Assembly: GCA_027491315.1 (NCBI GenBank)
Contig: JAIXWL010000012.1
Span: forward strand, 62,001 to 126,000
Origin: Cytophagaceae bacterium
GTDB taxonomy: Bacteria; Bacteroidota; Bacteroidia; Cytophagales; Spirosomataceae
Length of the DNA stretch: 64,000 nucleotides
Reading direction: 5' to 3'
Of the stretch, positions 25,732-34,812 are shown piece by piece. The notes below the pieces were generated by a model. That model worked only from the letters and a program-made list of their open reading frames with translations. It searched no databases and was not told where the DNA came from. The position numbers were made by a program, and so were the translations under genes. Every line of letters starts with the position of its first letter. Positions within the stretch are counted from its first letter, which is position 1.

Positions 25732-26526
25732 ATGGCAAAAAGAATTGACTTTACGAAAGAAACGCGCCTAGCTACCAAATCGTCTAAATTCGGAAAAGTA
25801 AATTCTAGCCCAAAGGTTTCGTCGACCAATATTTTCAAAAAATATTTCATTAAGCTCTCCTGGTTTGTTTTTTATGCCTGGATTGCCTCTTTGGTGATGA
25901 TTATTTTATTGAAATTCCTTCCCATATACTTCACGCCTACCATGGCAAGTCGAAAAATAGACGCCATTTTTGAAGGACATCCAAGCAAAATATATTCAAA
26001 TTGGACTTCATATTCAGAAATTGATAAAAACTGTGCCCTGGCTGTTATTGCTTCTGAAGATCAACTTTTCCCTGAGCATAAAGGATTTGATTTTGATGCC
26101 ATGTGGGGTGCAATGCGTCATAATATGAAGGGAAAACGCATCAAAGGAGCAAGTACAATTTCCCAACAAGTAGCTAAAAACGTTTTTTTATGGCAAGGTC
26201 GAAGTTACCTCAGAAAAGGTCTAGAGGCATATTTTACCTTTATGATTGAGATAATTTGGGGCAAAAAAAGAATACTAGAAGTGTACCTCAATGTGGCAGA
26301 AACGGGAAAAATGACATTTGGAGTAGAAGCTGCTTGCCGTAAATATTACGGACATTCTTCTTCTGAAGTAAGTCGTGCCGAGGCCGCAAGAATAGCAGCA
26401 GTATTACCGAATCCGATCCGTTTTTCTATCCAAAATCCTTCCAATTATGTACAAAGAAGGACCAACACTATACAGCGACAAATGCGCATGTTAGGGGGCA
26501 AGAAATTTTTAAGTCAAATTGATTAA
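25732..26526 (+). CDS. mtgA: Monofunctional peptidoglycan glycosyltransferase
   Basis: 264 residues from the ATG at 25732. A single N-terminal membrane anchor (FVFYAWIASLVMIILLKFL) is followed by a GT51 domain with ASEDQLFPEHKGFDFDAM (catalytic glutamate), GASTISQQVAKN, KKRILEVYLNVAE and AARIAAVLPNP. There is no transpeptidase domain, so it is the MtgA type that polymerises lipid II into glycan strands at the inner membrane. The N-terminal 35 residues are basic and cytoplasmic. Confidence 0.92.
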   Translation: MAKRIDFTKETRLATKSSKFGKVNSSPKVSSTNIFKKYFIKLSWFVFYAWIASLVMIILLKFLPIYFTPTMASRKIDAIFEGHPSKIYSNWTSYSEIDKNCALAVIASEDQLFPEHKGFDFDAMWGAMRHNMKGKRIKGASTISQQVAKNVFLWQGRSYLRKGLEAYFTFMIEIIWGKKRILEVYLNVAETGKMTFGVEAACRKYYGHSSSEVSRAEAARIAAVLPNPIRFSIQNPSNYVQRRTNTIQRQMRMLGGKKFLSQID

Positions 26527-26547
26527 TTTTTAATCTAGAAATTTGCT

Positions 26548-26901
26548 TTATAATTCGACCCCTGGATCCCAAAAATGCTGGGCAAATTCAACTATTTTAT
26601 CATCATTGACCTGAATTCCTTCAGCTTCAAGAAGCTCCTGCATTCGATTCCCTCCAAAGAAATTTTTACCCGTCAATAATCCATTTCGATTCACCACTCG
26701 ATGGGCTGGAACATCCTCCAATGTATGAGAGGCATTCATCGCCCAACCCACCATGCGTGCTCCCCCTTTCATGCCTAAATAGGCTGCAATAGCTCCATAG
26801 GAAGTTACTTTACCTCTTGGTATCAGCTGTACTACTTGATAAATAGCCTCAAAAGAATTCAGATTGGCACCCATGGATAACACTGATTGATGCGCTAGCA
26901 T
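26548..26901 (-). CDS. Alkyltransferase-like (ATL) / MGMT-family protein
   Basis: 117 residues comprising only the DNA-binding MGMT domain (IPRGKVTSYGAIAAYLGMKGGARMVGWAMN). The active-site segment reads PAHRVVNRNG: the alkyl-accepting cysteine of PCHRV is replaced by alanine. This is the ATL arrangement; such proteins bind O6-alkylguanine and flag it for nucleotide excision repair rather than removing the alkyl group. The next gene in the same direction is unrelated. No second repair gene is adjacent, although alkB lies 5 kb away. Confidence 0.87.
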   Translation of the reverse strand: MLAHQSVLSMGANLNSFEAIYQVVQLIPRGKVTSYGAIAAYLGMKGGARMVGWAMNASHTLEDVPAHRVVNRNGLLTGKNFFGGNRMQELLEAEGIQVNDDKIVEFAQHFWDPGVEL

Positions 26902-26934
26902 GTAGCGCGCTAAAACAACGAATAGAAAACCTAC

Positions 26935-27507
26935 TTATAGTTCTTTTCTTTCTTCAATTTCTTTTTCTAGCTCATTGTACCATTTCTCGCCAAACTTCCG
27001 AATCAAAGGTTCTTTTAGAAATTTATAGATAGGTACTCCTAATTGCTTCCCATGGGAGCAAGCATCGGAACAAATCGACCAACGGTCATAATTTAAAGCT
27101 TGATATTCCGCTAATTTAGCAATACGAATCGGGTATAAATGACAAGAAATAGGCTTTCTGAAATCAATTTTGCCGTCAAAATAAGCTTGCTCAATACCAC
27201 ACTTTAGGTATTTTTTATCATCATAAATGGCATAAACACATTCTCTTCCTTCAATTACCGGAGTAGAAAAATCACCATCCTCATCTTTTACCCAGGTTCC
27301 TACTTGTTGAATTACCGCCTTACCCTCTTCCGATAAATAAGGAGCAATTTGCTCTTGTATATTTTCAATAATGGCCAATTCTTCTTCCTCCAAAGGTGCA
27401 CCCAAATCTCCTTCAACACAACAAGCCCCTTTACATTTACTCAAATCACATACAAAAAACTCATCCGCTACATCCTCACTAATTACAGTATCATCAATCA
27501 ATATCAT
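26935..27507 (-). CDS. DUF3109 family cysteine-rich protein
   Basis: 190 residues with cysteine motifs typical of DUF3109 (CDLSKCKGACCVEGDLGAP, GRECVYAIYDDKKYLKCGIE, PISCHLYPIRI, SICSDACSHG). The arrangement resembles metal or Fe-S binding domains of the YkgJ/CxxCxxCC superfamily. It is widely conserved in Bacteroidota, with no established function. A minus-strand -7 box (TACCTTTG, 27524-27531) precedes it. Confidence 0.85.
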   Translation of the reverse strand: MILIDDTVISEDVADEFFVCDLSKCKGACCVEGDLGAPLEEEELAIIENIQEQIAPYLSEEGKAVIQQVGTWVKDEDGDFSTPVIEGRECVYAIYDDKKYLKCGIEQAYFDGKIDFRKPISCHLYPIRIAKLAEYQALNYDRWSICSDACSHGKQLGVPIYKFLKEPLIRKFGEKWYNELEKEIEERKEL

Positions 27508-27666
27508 TATTTCCTATTTTTTACAAAGGTAAAGATATTCCCAAGCTCTTGAAACAATTGGATAATTAGCAATAATCCTATTTTAAAACCGTTAAATGAG
27601 AATATTTGGTAATTTTACAATAATATAGACTTCAAAAGCCTTCATAGCTTTATTAACATATCTTTT

Positions 27667-29244
27667 ATGAATCAAAAAAAGCTAGTATTTCTTTTTTTGT
27701 TGTTTGTAAGCAGCTACCATTTTTCCCTTCAAGCAAGCCTTCGTCCAGATACCTTGAGTCTTGGTAATTTGCGCGTAGCTATTCATCCTTCCGCTAAACC
27801 TATTTTAGAAAAAGAATGGGCTATGTTGGGGGCCAACAAAAAATATGTAGGTATGATGAAAGAAAAGATGAGGCTATTTTTTCCCATCATTGAACCTATC
27901 TTAAAAGATGGTAATATCCCAGACGAATTTAAATACTTATGTGTACAAGAGAGTGCCTTGAATCCCAATGCAGTTTCAAGCTCCAATGCCGTGGGCTATT
28001 GGCAATTTAAATTAGAAACAGCCAAAGACGTAGGTTTAAAAGTAAATAAAGAAGTGGATGAAAGACGCCACATCATGGAAGCCACCAGAGGAGCTGTCAA
28101 TTATTTAACTAGAAATAATACCGTTTTAGATAACTGGCTAAGCACCTTACTTTCTTATCGTTTGGGCTTGGGAACTTTAAAAAAAATGCCCCTGGCGACA
28201 GACTGGTTAGGAAAATCATTGATTGAAGTCGATTCAAGTACAGATTGGTATGTATTGCGATTTCTAGCCTACAAACATTTTTGGGAAACCGAATTACAAT
28301 TAAACTCACAAGACACCACAGCCACCTCTACTCCCAGCATGGTTACCTACAAACAAGTAAAAGGTAAAAACCTGATGGAGTTATCAGATGAATGGAAAGT
28401 CAGTTATGATGATTTAAAAAAATATAATTCTTGGGTATTAAAGGATTGGGTTCCAGATGATAAAGAATATACCTTATATCACCCCTCCAATGTATCCATA
28501 TTTGAATCAAAGAGTATTGTTAGTCTTGCTGCACAAAGTTCAGCGCTCATCGCTTCCAGTGACACCAACAAACTTTACGTGGAAGCTGAGGTGCCTCAAG
28601 AGGCACTGTACCCTAAAAAGAAACATAAGCCTATTTTGAGTGATAAAGTAGAAACGAGATGGCACAGCGTAGAATCAGGGGAAAGTTTAAGCTCCATTGC
28701 TCGAAAATATGACATGAAATTGCCTGACTTATTAAAACTAAATGGCTTAGAAATGAGCGCAATGATAAGCTTAGGCCAAAAAATCAAAGTATTAAGGAAA
28801 ATACCCATGCTGGAATTAATTGCCGAGCAATTGGATGAAAAAGCAAAAAAATCGCCGGCTCAGGTTAAAGAAGTCAAAGAAAAAATAGAAGAGACCGTAG
28901 CAGAAGAGCCTAAAGTAAATATAAAAAGCACAAGTAATTCAGTTTATATAGACCCAGCTGTCAGCAGAGAAATTACCATACGTTCAGATGCTCCAGATAA
29001 AGAAATAAAAGAGGACATAAAGGTGCAAGAAGAAGCACCTAAAAAAAGAGCTGAGAAGGTAAATGCTTCCGTTGAAGCCCCAGCACTTTCTAAAAGCCCA
29101 AGTATCCACCAAGTGAAGGCAGGAGAAACCTTGTTTAGAATAGCTTCACAATATGGAATAAGTGTACAAAAACTTATTGAATGGAATAAATTAGGCAAAA
29201 ACCCTAACATTCAAGTTGGGCAAAAATTGAAAGTCCAGCCTTAG
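27667..29244 (+). CDS. Secreted lytic transglycosylase with LysM domains (MltD-like)
   Basis: 525 residues with a signal peptide (MNQKKLVFLFLLFVSSYHFSLQA). An SLT domain at about 60-190 shows the catalytic glutamate in YLCVQESALNPNAVSSSNAVGYWQF. LysM repeats follow: one near 230 (VKGKNLMELSDEW), one near 345 (HSVESGESLSSIARKYDM) and one at the C-terminus (HQVKAGETLFRIASQYGI). A lysine/glutamate-rich linker separates the last two. It should cleave peptidoglycan glycan strands in the periplasm. Its stop overlaps the convergent methyltransferase by 4 bp. Confidence 0.9.
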   Translation: MNQKKLVFLFLLFVSSYHFSLQASLRPDTLSLGNLRVAIHPSAKPILEKEWAMLGANKKYVGMMKEKMRLFFPIIEPILKDGNIPDEFKYLCVQESALNPNAVSSSNAVGYWQFKLETAKDVGLKVNKEVDERRHIMEATRGAVNYLTRNNTVLDNWLSTLLSYRLGLGTLKKMPLATDWLGKSLIEVDSSTDWYVLRFLAYKHFWETELQLNSQDTTATSTPSMVTYKQVKGKNLMELSDEWKVSYDDLKKYNSWVLKDWVPDDKEYTLYHPSNVSIFESKSIVSLAAQSSALIASSDTNKLYVEAEVPQEALYPKKKHKPILSDKVETRWHSVESGESLSSIARKYDMKLPDLLKLNGLEMSAMISLGQKIKVLRKIPMLELIAEQLDEKAKKSPAQVKEVKEKIEETVAEEPKVNIKSTSNSVYIDPAVSREITIRSDAPDKEIKEDIKVQEEAPKKRAEKVNASVEAPALSKSPSIHQVKAGETLFRIASQYGISVQKLIEWNKLGKNPNIQVGQKLKVQP

Positions 29245-29882
29245 TCCTTCTTCTTTAAAATCAACAATCCATCGCGTAAAGGCAAAAGTAGATTCTCTAC
29301 TCTAGGATCCTCTAAACACTTTTGATTAAAATCCCGCAAGGCTTGGGTTGATTTATCTTTTGCTGATTCATCCACTACTTTTCCACTCCAAAGCACATTA
29401 TCGACGATAATAAGCCCACCTTTTCGTACTTTATTTATTACTAGGTCAAAATAAAGTGCATAATTTCGCTTGTCGGCATCTATAAACACTAAATCAATTT
29501 CATCCACTATCTTAGGAATTTCATCTTTAGCATCAACAATTCGGTAATCAATTTGAGAGCCAAGCGGTGATTGTTCGAAAAAAGAGCGAGTAAATCGTTC
29601 CAGCTCTTCATTGATATCCAAGGTGATTAATTTTCCAGATGGCACCAATCCTTCAGCTAAGCATAGTGCTGAATAACCCGTATAAGTACCAATTTCAAGT
29701 ATTAATTTAGGTTGTATTAAGGAGGAAATGAGCGCCAAAAAACGACCTTGCAAATGACCAGATAACATGCGAGGCTGTAATACTTGAGCATGGGTTTCTC
29801 GATCCAAACGCTTCAATAAATCACTTTCAGGCTCAGTAAAAGACCTAGAATAGGCATCTATGGCGGGATCAATGAATTCCAT
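29241..29882 (-). CDS. Class I SAM-dependent O-methyltransferase
   Basis: 213 residues. LILEIGTYTGYSALCLAEGL is the SAM-binding loop and LVFIDADKRNYALYFDLVINKV plus GGLIIVDNVLWSGKV match the caffeoyl-CoA/catechol O-methyltransferase family with its metal-binding aspartates. Bacterial members methylate varied catechol-like or tRNA substrates, so the acceptor is unknown. It lies 4 bp downstream of another methyltransferase gene and both are probably co-transcribed. Confidence 0.88.
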   Translation of the reverse strand: MEFIDPAIDAYSRSFTEPESDLLKRLDRETHAQVLQPRMLSGHLQGRFLALISSLIQPKLILEIGTYTGYSALCLAEGLVPSGKLITLDINEELERFTRSFFEQSPLGSQIDYRIVDAKDEIPKIVDEIDLVFIDADKRNYALYFDLVINKVRKGGLIIVDNVLWSGKVVDESAKDKSTQALRDFNQKCLEDPRVENLLLPLRDGLLILKKKD

Positions 29883-29886
29883 GGTA

Positions 29887-30657
29887 TTATTTTATGCCCG
29901 TGTAGAAGAAATCAAAAGAGGTATCAGGAGTTTGATTTAAGGAATAATCATCAACCTGAATGGAATCCACCAATTGATTATTCGCTTTAGAAACAATCAA
30001 ACGACTCATACGATTAGCAATATCATATGGAACTTGTAACCAAGTTCTTGGTAATTTGTATTGAAGGTTCAATATATCAAATCGCGTAATTTTTTGTACC
30101 GATTTCTTATTCTCCTCATAATAATCCATCACTTTAGAATTTCCGTGTATACCTTCTGTTACAACCGTTGAAAAATGTTTTTCCATCAACTTTTGAAGGC
30201 CGACAGCATCATATTCCCTCACATGCCATGGATTACGGGTTAATGAAAATTTCTTATTCACCGTGGTTAAATATAATTTCCCTCCTGGTTTTAACACACG
30301 AGCAGCTTCTTGAAGAAAGAAATCATCATTTTCGATATGCTCAATTACTTGAAAAGTCACCACAAAATCATAATGATTTGAAGGTAAATCTTTCAATGGG
30401 GGCAAAAACATGTCAATAAACGTAAATGAAGGATATTTTTGACTTAACTCTTGCATTAACTCCGTATTCTTATCTACCCCTGTATAATTACTTACTTGTG
30501 GAGCAAGTACTCCAACGCCCCTACCAGTACCACACCCAATTTCCAGAACATCACCAGAAACTAATTGGCTTACATGCAAATAAGGAAATAAAAGACGTTG
30601 GTGAATCGGATTATCCGAAGCAATTTCAGAAGAGGCAATTTCAGTAGTTTTATACAT
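29887..30657 (-). CDS. Class I SAM-dependent methyltransferase
   Basis: 256 residues from the ATG at 30657 (MYKTTEIASSEIASDNPIHQRLLFPY); ATG 30663 is two codons upstream and equally possible. The SAM motif is VLEIGCGTGRGVGVLAPQ, followed by YDFVVTFQVIEHIENDDFFLQEAARVLKPGGKL, a Methyltransf_11/25 pattern. The C-terminal 80 residues are not recognised. The substrate is unknown. It starts the two-gene methyltransferase operon and is divergent from the membrane-protein/regulator pair, with a -7 box TACCTTTG on the minus strand at 30675-30682. Confidence 0.87.
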   Translation of the reverse strand: MYKTTEIASSEIASDNPIHQRLLFPYLHVSQLVSGDVLEIGCGTGRGVGVLAPQVSNYTGVDKNTELMQELSQKYPSFTFIDMFLPPLKDLPSNHYDFVVTFQVIEHIENDDFFLQEAARVLKPGGKLYLTTVNKKFSLTRNPWHVREYDAVGLQKLMEKHFSTVVTEGIHGNSKVMDYYEENKKSVQKITRFDILNLQYKLPRTWLQVPYDIANRMSRLIVSKANNQLVDSIQVDDYSLNQTPDTSFDFFYTGIK

Positions 30658-30715
30658 AATCATGAATTTGATTACAAAGGTAGGAATATTCAAATAAATA
30701 TTTTTTTCTAAATAA

Positions 30716-30747
30716 TTTGGTTTGTATTACAAACTACATTAATATTG
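30716..30747 (+). promoter_or_regulatory. Promoter with embedded palindrome before the membrane-protein/regulator operon
   Basis: TTTG at 30716-30719, a 20-nt spacer and TAATATTG at 30740-30747 form a near-consensus promoter. Within the spacer lies GTTTGTATTACAAAC (30720-30734), a 7-bp inverted repeat with one central base. A dimeric winged-helix repressor encoded downstream could bind it. Confidence 0.55.
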
Positions 30748-30768
30748 CAAACAATAAACCGCTAAAAC

Positions 30769-31329
30769 ATGTCAAAAAACATACTAGCCCCACATGAAAG
30801 TCTGGCCATTATACAAAAGGTAGTATCATCTACGCGCCACGATTACCACATTCAACGAAAATTCTATGTGCTTTGGGGTATCTTGATTGCCGTTGCGAGC
30901 TTCACCCAATACGCCATCTTACAAGACATTTTGACTATTCCATGGTATTACCCATGGGTTTTATTTCCGAGCATTGGTCTTGTTTTAAGTGTTATTTGGG
31001 GCTATGCTGGTAAAAAAAATACCCTAAGCTATTATAACCATTTTGTATTAACGATGTGGTTTACCCTATACATTGCCATTGGCATTTCCCTTTATATCTC
31101 TCTTTTTAATCAAACAAGTCCATTTCCTAATATCCTAGTTTGCGTGGGTATTGGAACTAGCATTTCTGGGTTTTTAATGAAAAACCGCTTATTCATCTTT
31201 TGTGGTTTAATTTTTGGACTAGGTGCTATTTATTGTTTGTATCTCCCTTTTCATGAACAATTACTTCTAAATGGTGCTTGCATGGTGATAGGGAATGTTG
31301 TGCCGAACCTATTTTCTCCTCATGTTTAA
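30769..31329 (+). CDS. Integral membrane protein of unknown function
   Basis: 186 residues with about five hydrophobic segments (FYVLWGILIAVASFTQYAI, YPWVLFPSIGLVLSVIWGYA, FVLTMWFTLYIAIGISLYIS, FIFCGLIFGLGAIYCLY and a C-terminal one). I do not recognise a family. The N-terminal 25 residues are soluble and could be cytoplasmic. The stop codon overlaps the start of a winged-helix regulator by 8 bp. In such pairs the regulator often controls the membrane protein. Confidence 0.75.
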   Translation: MSKNILAPHESLAIIQKVVSSTRHDYHIQRKFYVLWGILIAVASFTQYAILQDILTIPWYYPWVLFPSIGLVLSVIWGYAGKKNTLSYYNHFVLTMWFTLYIAIGISLYISLFNQTSPFPNILVCVGIGTSISGFLMKNRLFIFCGLIFGLGAIYCLYLPFHEQLLLNGACMVIGNVVPNLFSPHV

Positions 31330-31621
31330 AGATTTAGACCCCATATTAAGCTCTCCCGTCCGCCTAGCGGTGATGTCAATATTACTAACAGTGAAACATG
31401 CTCATTTCAATGATTTATTAAAAGAAACTAAAACAACCCAAGGAAATTTAAGTCATCAATTAAAGAAACTACATGAAGCAGGATATATTCAAATTGAAAA
31501 AACATTTAAAAATAACTATCCATTAACCATTGTGAGTATAACAGAAATAGGTACGAATGCTTTTAAGGTCTATGTTGAAAACATCAAAAAGTACCTCCAT
31601 TTAAATGAAAACAATACCTAA
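31322..31621 (+). CDS. Winged-helix transcriptional regulator (HTH_34/ArsR-like)
   Basis: 99 residues from ATG 31322, where MFKDLDPILSSPVRLAVMSIL gives the usual start; the track's upstream ATG would add nine unrelated residues. DNA recognition helices lie in FNDLLKETKTTQGNLSHQLKKLHEAGYIQIEK, and the wing follows (NNYPLTIVSITEIGTNAF). No cysteine metal site is present, so it is not a metal-sensing ArsR. It is translationally coupled to the membrane protein gene and probably autoregulates through the palindrome at 30720-30734. Confidence 0.88.
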   Translation: MFKDLDPILSSPVRLAVMSILLTVKHAHFNDLLKETKTTQGNLSHQLKKLHEAGYIQIEKTFKNNYPLTIVSITEIGTNAFKVYVENIKKYLHLNENNT

Positions 31622-31666
31622 CCATACAATATGCCAATCATCTGATCTATTCTCGGGCAAATGTTT

Positions 31667-31698
31667 AAATCCTGGCTCCCTATTGGGAGTCAGGATTT
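31667..31698 (+). terminator. Intrinsic terminator after the regulator gene
   Basis: Arms AAATCCTGGCTCCC / GGGAGTCAGGATTT (one G-U pair) with a TATT loop run into a T-tract. It separates the regulator operon from alkB. Confidence 0.88.
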
Positions 31699-31719
31699 TT
31701 TTATTAGTTTAGTTGCTTG

Positions 31720-32313
31720 ATGCCATTATTAAAAACTAGCCAAAATTTACTTCCTTATGATGGGGAACTTTATTCCTACGGAATCATCTTTCCAGAGGAA
31801 CGAGCGAACTTAATTTTAGAAGAACTACTGCATACTATAGCTTGGGAGCATGATCAAGTGCATATTTTTGGAAAAACTCACATTACTTCCCGCAAGGTAG
31901 CCTGGTATGGAGATGAGGGGAAATCCTATGCTTATTCAGGCAGTCAAAAGCAAGCCCAAACCTGGACTCCCCTCCTTTCGGAAATTAAGAATCAAGTGGA
32001 AGCAATTTGCCTTTCAAGCTACAATGCCTGTTTATTAAATTTATACCATGATGGTAATGAAGGCATGGGTTGGCATTCTGATAATGAAAAATCCATTGTT
32101 CCTCATTCTAGTATTGCCTCCTTAAGTTTAGGAAGTCAAAGACGGTTTGACTTAAAACATCAGAAAAGTGGAGAAAAAATTAGTGTAGATTTAAAAAATG
32201 GCCAATTAATCAATATGCAAGGGGTCATTCAAGAGCATTGGAAACATGCTTTAGCAAAATCAAAAAAAGTAAAAGACCTAAGAATCAACCTAACCTTTCG
32301 GCGCATGATTTAG
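31720..32313 (+). CDS. alkB: Alpha-ketoglutarate-dependent dioxygenase AlkB
   Basis: 197 residues from ATG 31720 (a TTG one codon earlier is in the track). The Fe(II) ligands are visible in GMGWHSDNEKS (H-x-D) and HWKHAL, and the 2-oxoglutarate-binding end is RINLTFR. RKVAWYGDEGKSYAYSG is the nucleotide-recognition lid. It reverses 1-methyladenine and 3-methylcytosine lesions by oxidative demethylation. The length is typical for the ALKBH2-like bacterial form. Confidence 0.92.
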   Translation: MPLLKTSQNLLPYDGELYSYGIIFPEERANLILEELLHTIAWEHDQVHIFGKTHITSRKVAWYGDEGKSYAYSGSQKQAQTWTPLLSEIKNQVEAICLSSYNACLLNLYHDGNEGMGWHSDNEKSIVPHSSIASLSLGSQRRFDLKHQKSGEKISVDLKNGQLINMQGVIQEHWKHALAKSKKVKDLRINLTFRRMI

Positions 32314-32383
32314 GCCTGAAGAAGGATTTTAAAGAAAAATGAAAAAAAATCCCGACCTTTGAGGAACATTATAGCTATTCAAC

Positions 32384-33175
32384 GTGTCATTCGATCAAGA
32401 TCCCAAGCCTTTTAAAAAGCCATTTAGGCATTTTACCACCCCAAAAACAGATAACAAAGAATTTGTATTTGGAATACAATCAGTATTAGAGACCCTGCGT
32501 GCGGGAAAAGAAATTGATCGTTTATTGGTTCAAAGGGAATTAGGAAATATCGAAATCCTTGAATTAGCCAAAGAGAGAGGCATACAGGTCCAAAAAGTAC
32601 CCATTGAAAAATTGAATCGCATTACGCGCAAGAACCATCAAGGTGCTATTGCTTTCGTTTCTGCCATTCATTATGCTAAAATTGATAATATCATTGCAGA
32701 TACTTTTGAAAAAGGTCAAACTCCTTTAATTCTAATTTTAGATCGAATTACTGACGTAAGAAATTTTGGAGCTATTGCACGTACCGCCGAATGTGCAGGT
32801 GTACATGCCATTGTGATTCCTTCTCGTGGAGCTGCTCAGATTAATGCAGATGCCATGAAAACCTCATCCGGCGCATTAAACTTTCTTCCTGTTTGTCGGG
32901 AAGAAAACCTTATCAGTACCATCGAATACTTGCAAAATGCAGGACTTAAAGTGGTAGCATGTACTGAGAAAACCAAAGATTCGGTTTATTCCAAAGACTT
33001 CAAAGAACCCACTGCCATAGTTCTTGGGTCAGAAGAAGATGGAATATCGGATGAGATTATACGTAAGTCAGATGAATTAGCCGCCATTCCTCAAACTGGG
33101 CAAGTTGGTTCCCTGAATGTATCAGTAGCCGCAGGCGTTATCATTTACGAAGCGCTACGCCAAAGGCTCGACTAA
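32384..33175 (+). CDS. rlmB: 23S rRNA (guanosine-2'-O)-methyltransferase RlmB
   Basis: 263 residues from a GTG. The N-terminal substrate domain (FVFGIQSVLETLRAGKEIDRLLVQ) is followed by the SpoU knot: ILDRITDVRNFGAIARTAECAG, SSGALNFLPVCRE, IVLGSEEDGIS and QVGSLNVSVAAGVIIYEALRQR. RlmB methylates G2251 in the peptidyl transferase centre. A basic extension of about 25 residues precedes the domain. The stop is 1 bp from the convergent SDR gene's stop. Confidence 0.9.
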   Translation: MSFDQDPKPFKKPFRHFTTPKTDNKEFVFGIQSVLETLRAGKEIDRLLVQRELGNIEILELAKERGIQVQKVPIEKLNRITRKNHQGAIAFVSAIHYAKIDNIIADTFEKGQTPLILILDRITDVRNFGAIARTAECAGVHAIVIPSRGAAQINADAMKTSSGALNFLPVCREENLISTIEYLQNAGLKVVACTEKTKDSVYSKDFKEPTAIVLGSEEDGISDEIIRKSDELAAIPQTGQVGSLNVSVAAGVIIYEALRQRLD

Positions 33176-33176
33176 T

Positions 33177-33926
33177 TTATAAATCCTTCTTAATTTGAGT
33201 AGCCGAGGCCTGTGCTGAAGGTAAAATCGTGACGTCCGCCAAATTCACATGAGCTGGGCATGAAACCATATAAGCAATTAAATCAGCTATATCCTCAGCT
33301 ACCAAAGGAGTAAAACCTTGATAAACTGAATCAGCACGTAGAATATCTCCTTTAAATCGAACAGCTGAAAACTCCGTATTAACGGCTCCAGGAGCTATAT
33401 TAGACACTTTAATGCGAAAAGGATTTAAATCAATGCGCATACCTTGCGACAAAGCTTCCACTGCCGCTTTTGAGGCGCAATAAACATTACCATTGGCATA
33501 GGTTTGTTTCCCAGCAATGGAGGAGATATTGATGATATGCCCTTGTTCCCTTCGAATCATTTCAGGAATAACCATTTTAGAAACGTAAAGCAAGCCATTA
33601 ACATTTCCATGCATCATGGCATCCCAGTCCTCTAAAGCTCCATCTTGTATAGGAGCAAGACCATGCGCATTGCCAGCATTATTTATCAAGACATCGATAT
33701 TTTTCCATGCTGCAGGTAAATGAGTAAAGGCTTGTTCTACCTCCTCCCAATGACGTACATCAAAAGTCAAAATAATACTAGGTACTTGTATCAATTCCTG
33801 TAATTCTTCTAATCGATCCCTACGTCTACCACATAGAATTAAATGAAATCCCAAGGCAGCTAATGCTTTTGATGTTGCAAAACCTATTCCTGAGCTGGCT
33901 CCTGTTAGACAAGCAATTTTATTCAT
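33177..33926 (-). CDS. SDR family NAD(P)-dependent oxidoreductase
   Basis: 249 residues of Rossmann fold. The cofactor motif is TGASSGIGFATSKAL, followed by NNAGNAHGL and the catalytic S-Y-K set in NISSIAGKQTYANGNVYCASKAA. CGRRRDRLEEL after strand 2 suggests NADP. It resembles the YdfG-type 3-hydroxy acid dehydrogenases. The true substrate cannot be fixed from sequence. Confidence 0.9.
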   Translation of the reverse strand: MNKIACLTGASSGIGFATSKALAALGFHLILCGRRRDRLEELQELIQVPSIILTFDVRHWEEVEQAFTHLPAAWKNIDVLINNAGNAHGLAPIQDGALEDWDAMMHGNVNGLLYVSKMVIPEMIRREQGHIINISSIAGKQTYANGNVYCASKAAVEALSQGMRIDLNPFRIKVSNIAPGAVNTEFSAVRFKGDILRADSVYQGFTPLVAEDIADLIAYMVSCPAHVNLADVTILPSAQASATQIKKDL

Positions 33927-34002
33927 ATCAATTTTTTATACTAAGTTAAGTCCAAAGCTGTCTTCTAAAAAATTTGCATGTACTTTTGTCAAAAATTGAT
34001 GT

Positions 34003-34563
34003 ATGAATTATCTAATTGTAGGATTAGGCAATATAGGCCCCGAATATTTATTTACACGCCACAATATCGGATTTATGGCTTTGGATTTTTTAGCCAAACA
34101 AAAGGATTTAAAATTTAATCCAGATAGATACGCTAGCCAATGTTCTTATAAACTTAAGGGGCATCAAATTCACCTCATTAAGCCAACGACTTATATGAAT
34201 CTGAGTGGTAAGGCTGTAAACTATTGGATGCAGCATCTGAAAGTTCCCAAAGAAAATGTCCTTATACTAGTAGATGACTTGGCATTACCCTTTGAAACGC
34301 TGCGTTTAAAACCAAAAGGCTCCAGCGGAGGACATAATGGATTAAAAAGTATACAAGCAACACTACAAAGTAGCGAATACCCCAGATTAAGAATGGGAAT
34401 TGGCGACAATTTTCCTAAAGGTCGCCAAGCTGAATATGTACTAAGTAACTTTTCCGAAGAAGAATTAGGACTAATTCCAGAGGTCCTTGAGAGGTCTATC
34501 CCCTTCATCGAAACATTTTGCCTGGAAGGCATCCAACAAACAATGAATAAATACAATCAGTAA
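34003..34563 (+). CDS. pth: Peptidyl-tRNA hydrolase
   Basis: 186 residues. Family motifs are complete: VGLGNIGPEYLFTRHNIGFMALD with the catalytic histidine, KPTTYMNLSG, and DDLALPFETLRLKPKGSSGGHNGLKS. It hydrolyses peptidyl-tRNAs released from stalled ribosomes. A TACTTTTG box about 20 nt upstream could be its -7 element. The SDR gene is divergent. Confidence 0.95.
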   Translation: MNYLIVGLGNIGPEYLFTRHNIGFMALDFLAKQKDLKFNPDRYASQCSYKLKGHQIHLIKPTTYMNLSGKAVNYWMQHLKVPKENVLILVDDLALPFETLRLKPKGSSGGHNGLKSIQATLQSSEYPRLRMGIGDNFPKGRQAEYVLSNFSEEELGLIPEVLERSIPFIETFCLEGIQQTMNKYNQ

Positions 34564-34812
34564 TTGTATTTTTTAAAGAATTTTTGAATTATTCCTAAAT
34601 TTTTAAATTAGAATTATCAAAAAGTATACATAAGTATTGCCAAATATTATTTTGTTTTAAATCTAAAAATATCAAATAAATTCTGTTTTTGATTCGTTTT
34701 AACAAATATTTAGAATTTTTGTAATACAAATTGTCTAAATTCAAGTTTTGCTATATCGAAAAAATACAATAATTTTGTATTGTTGATTTAGGAAATAAAT
34801 ATAACAAAACTT

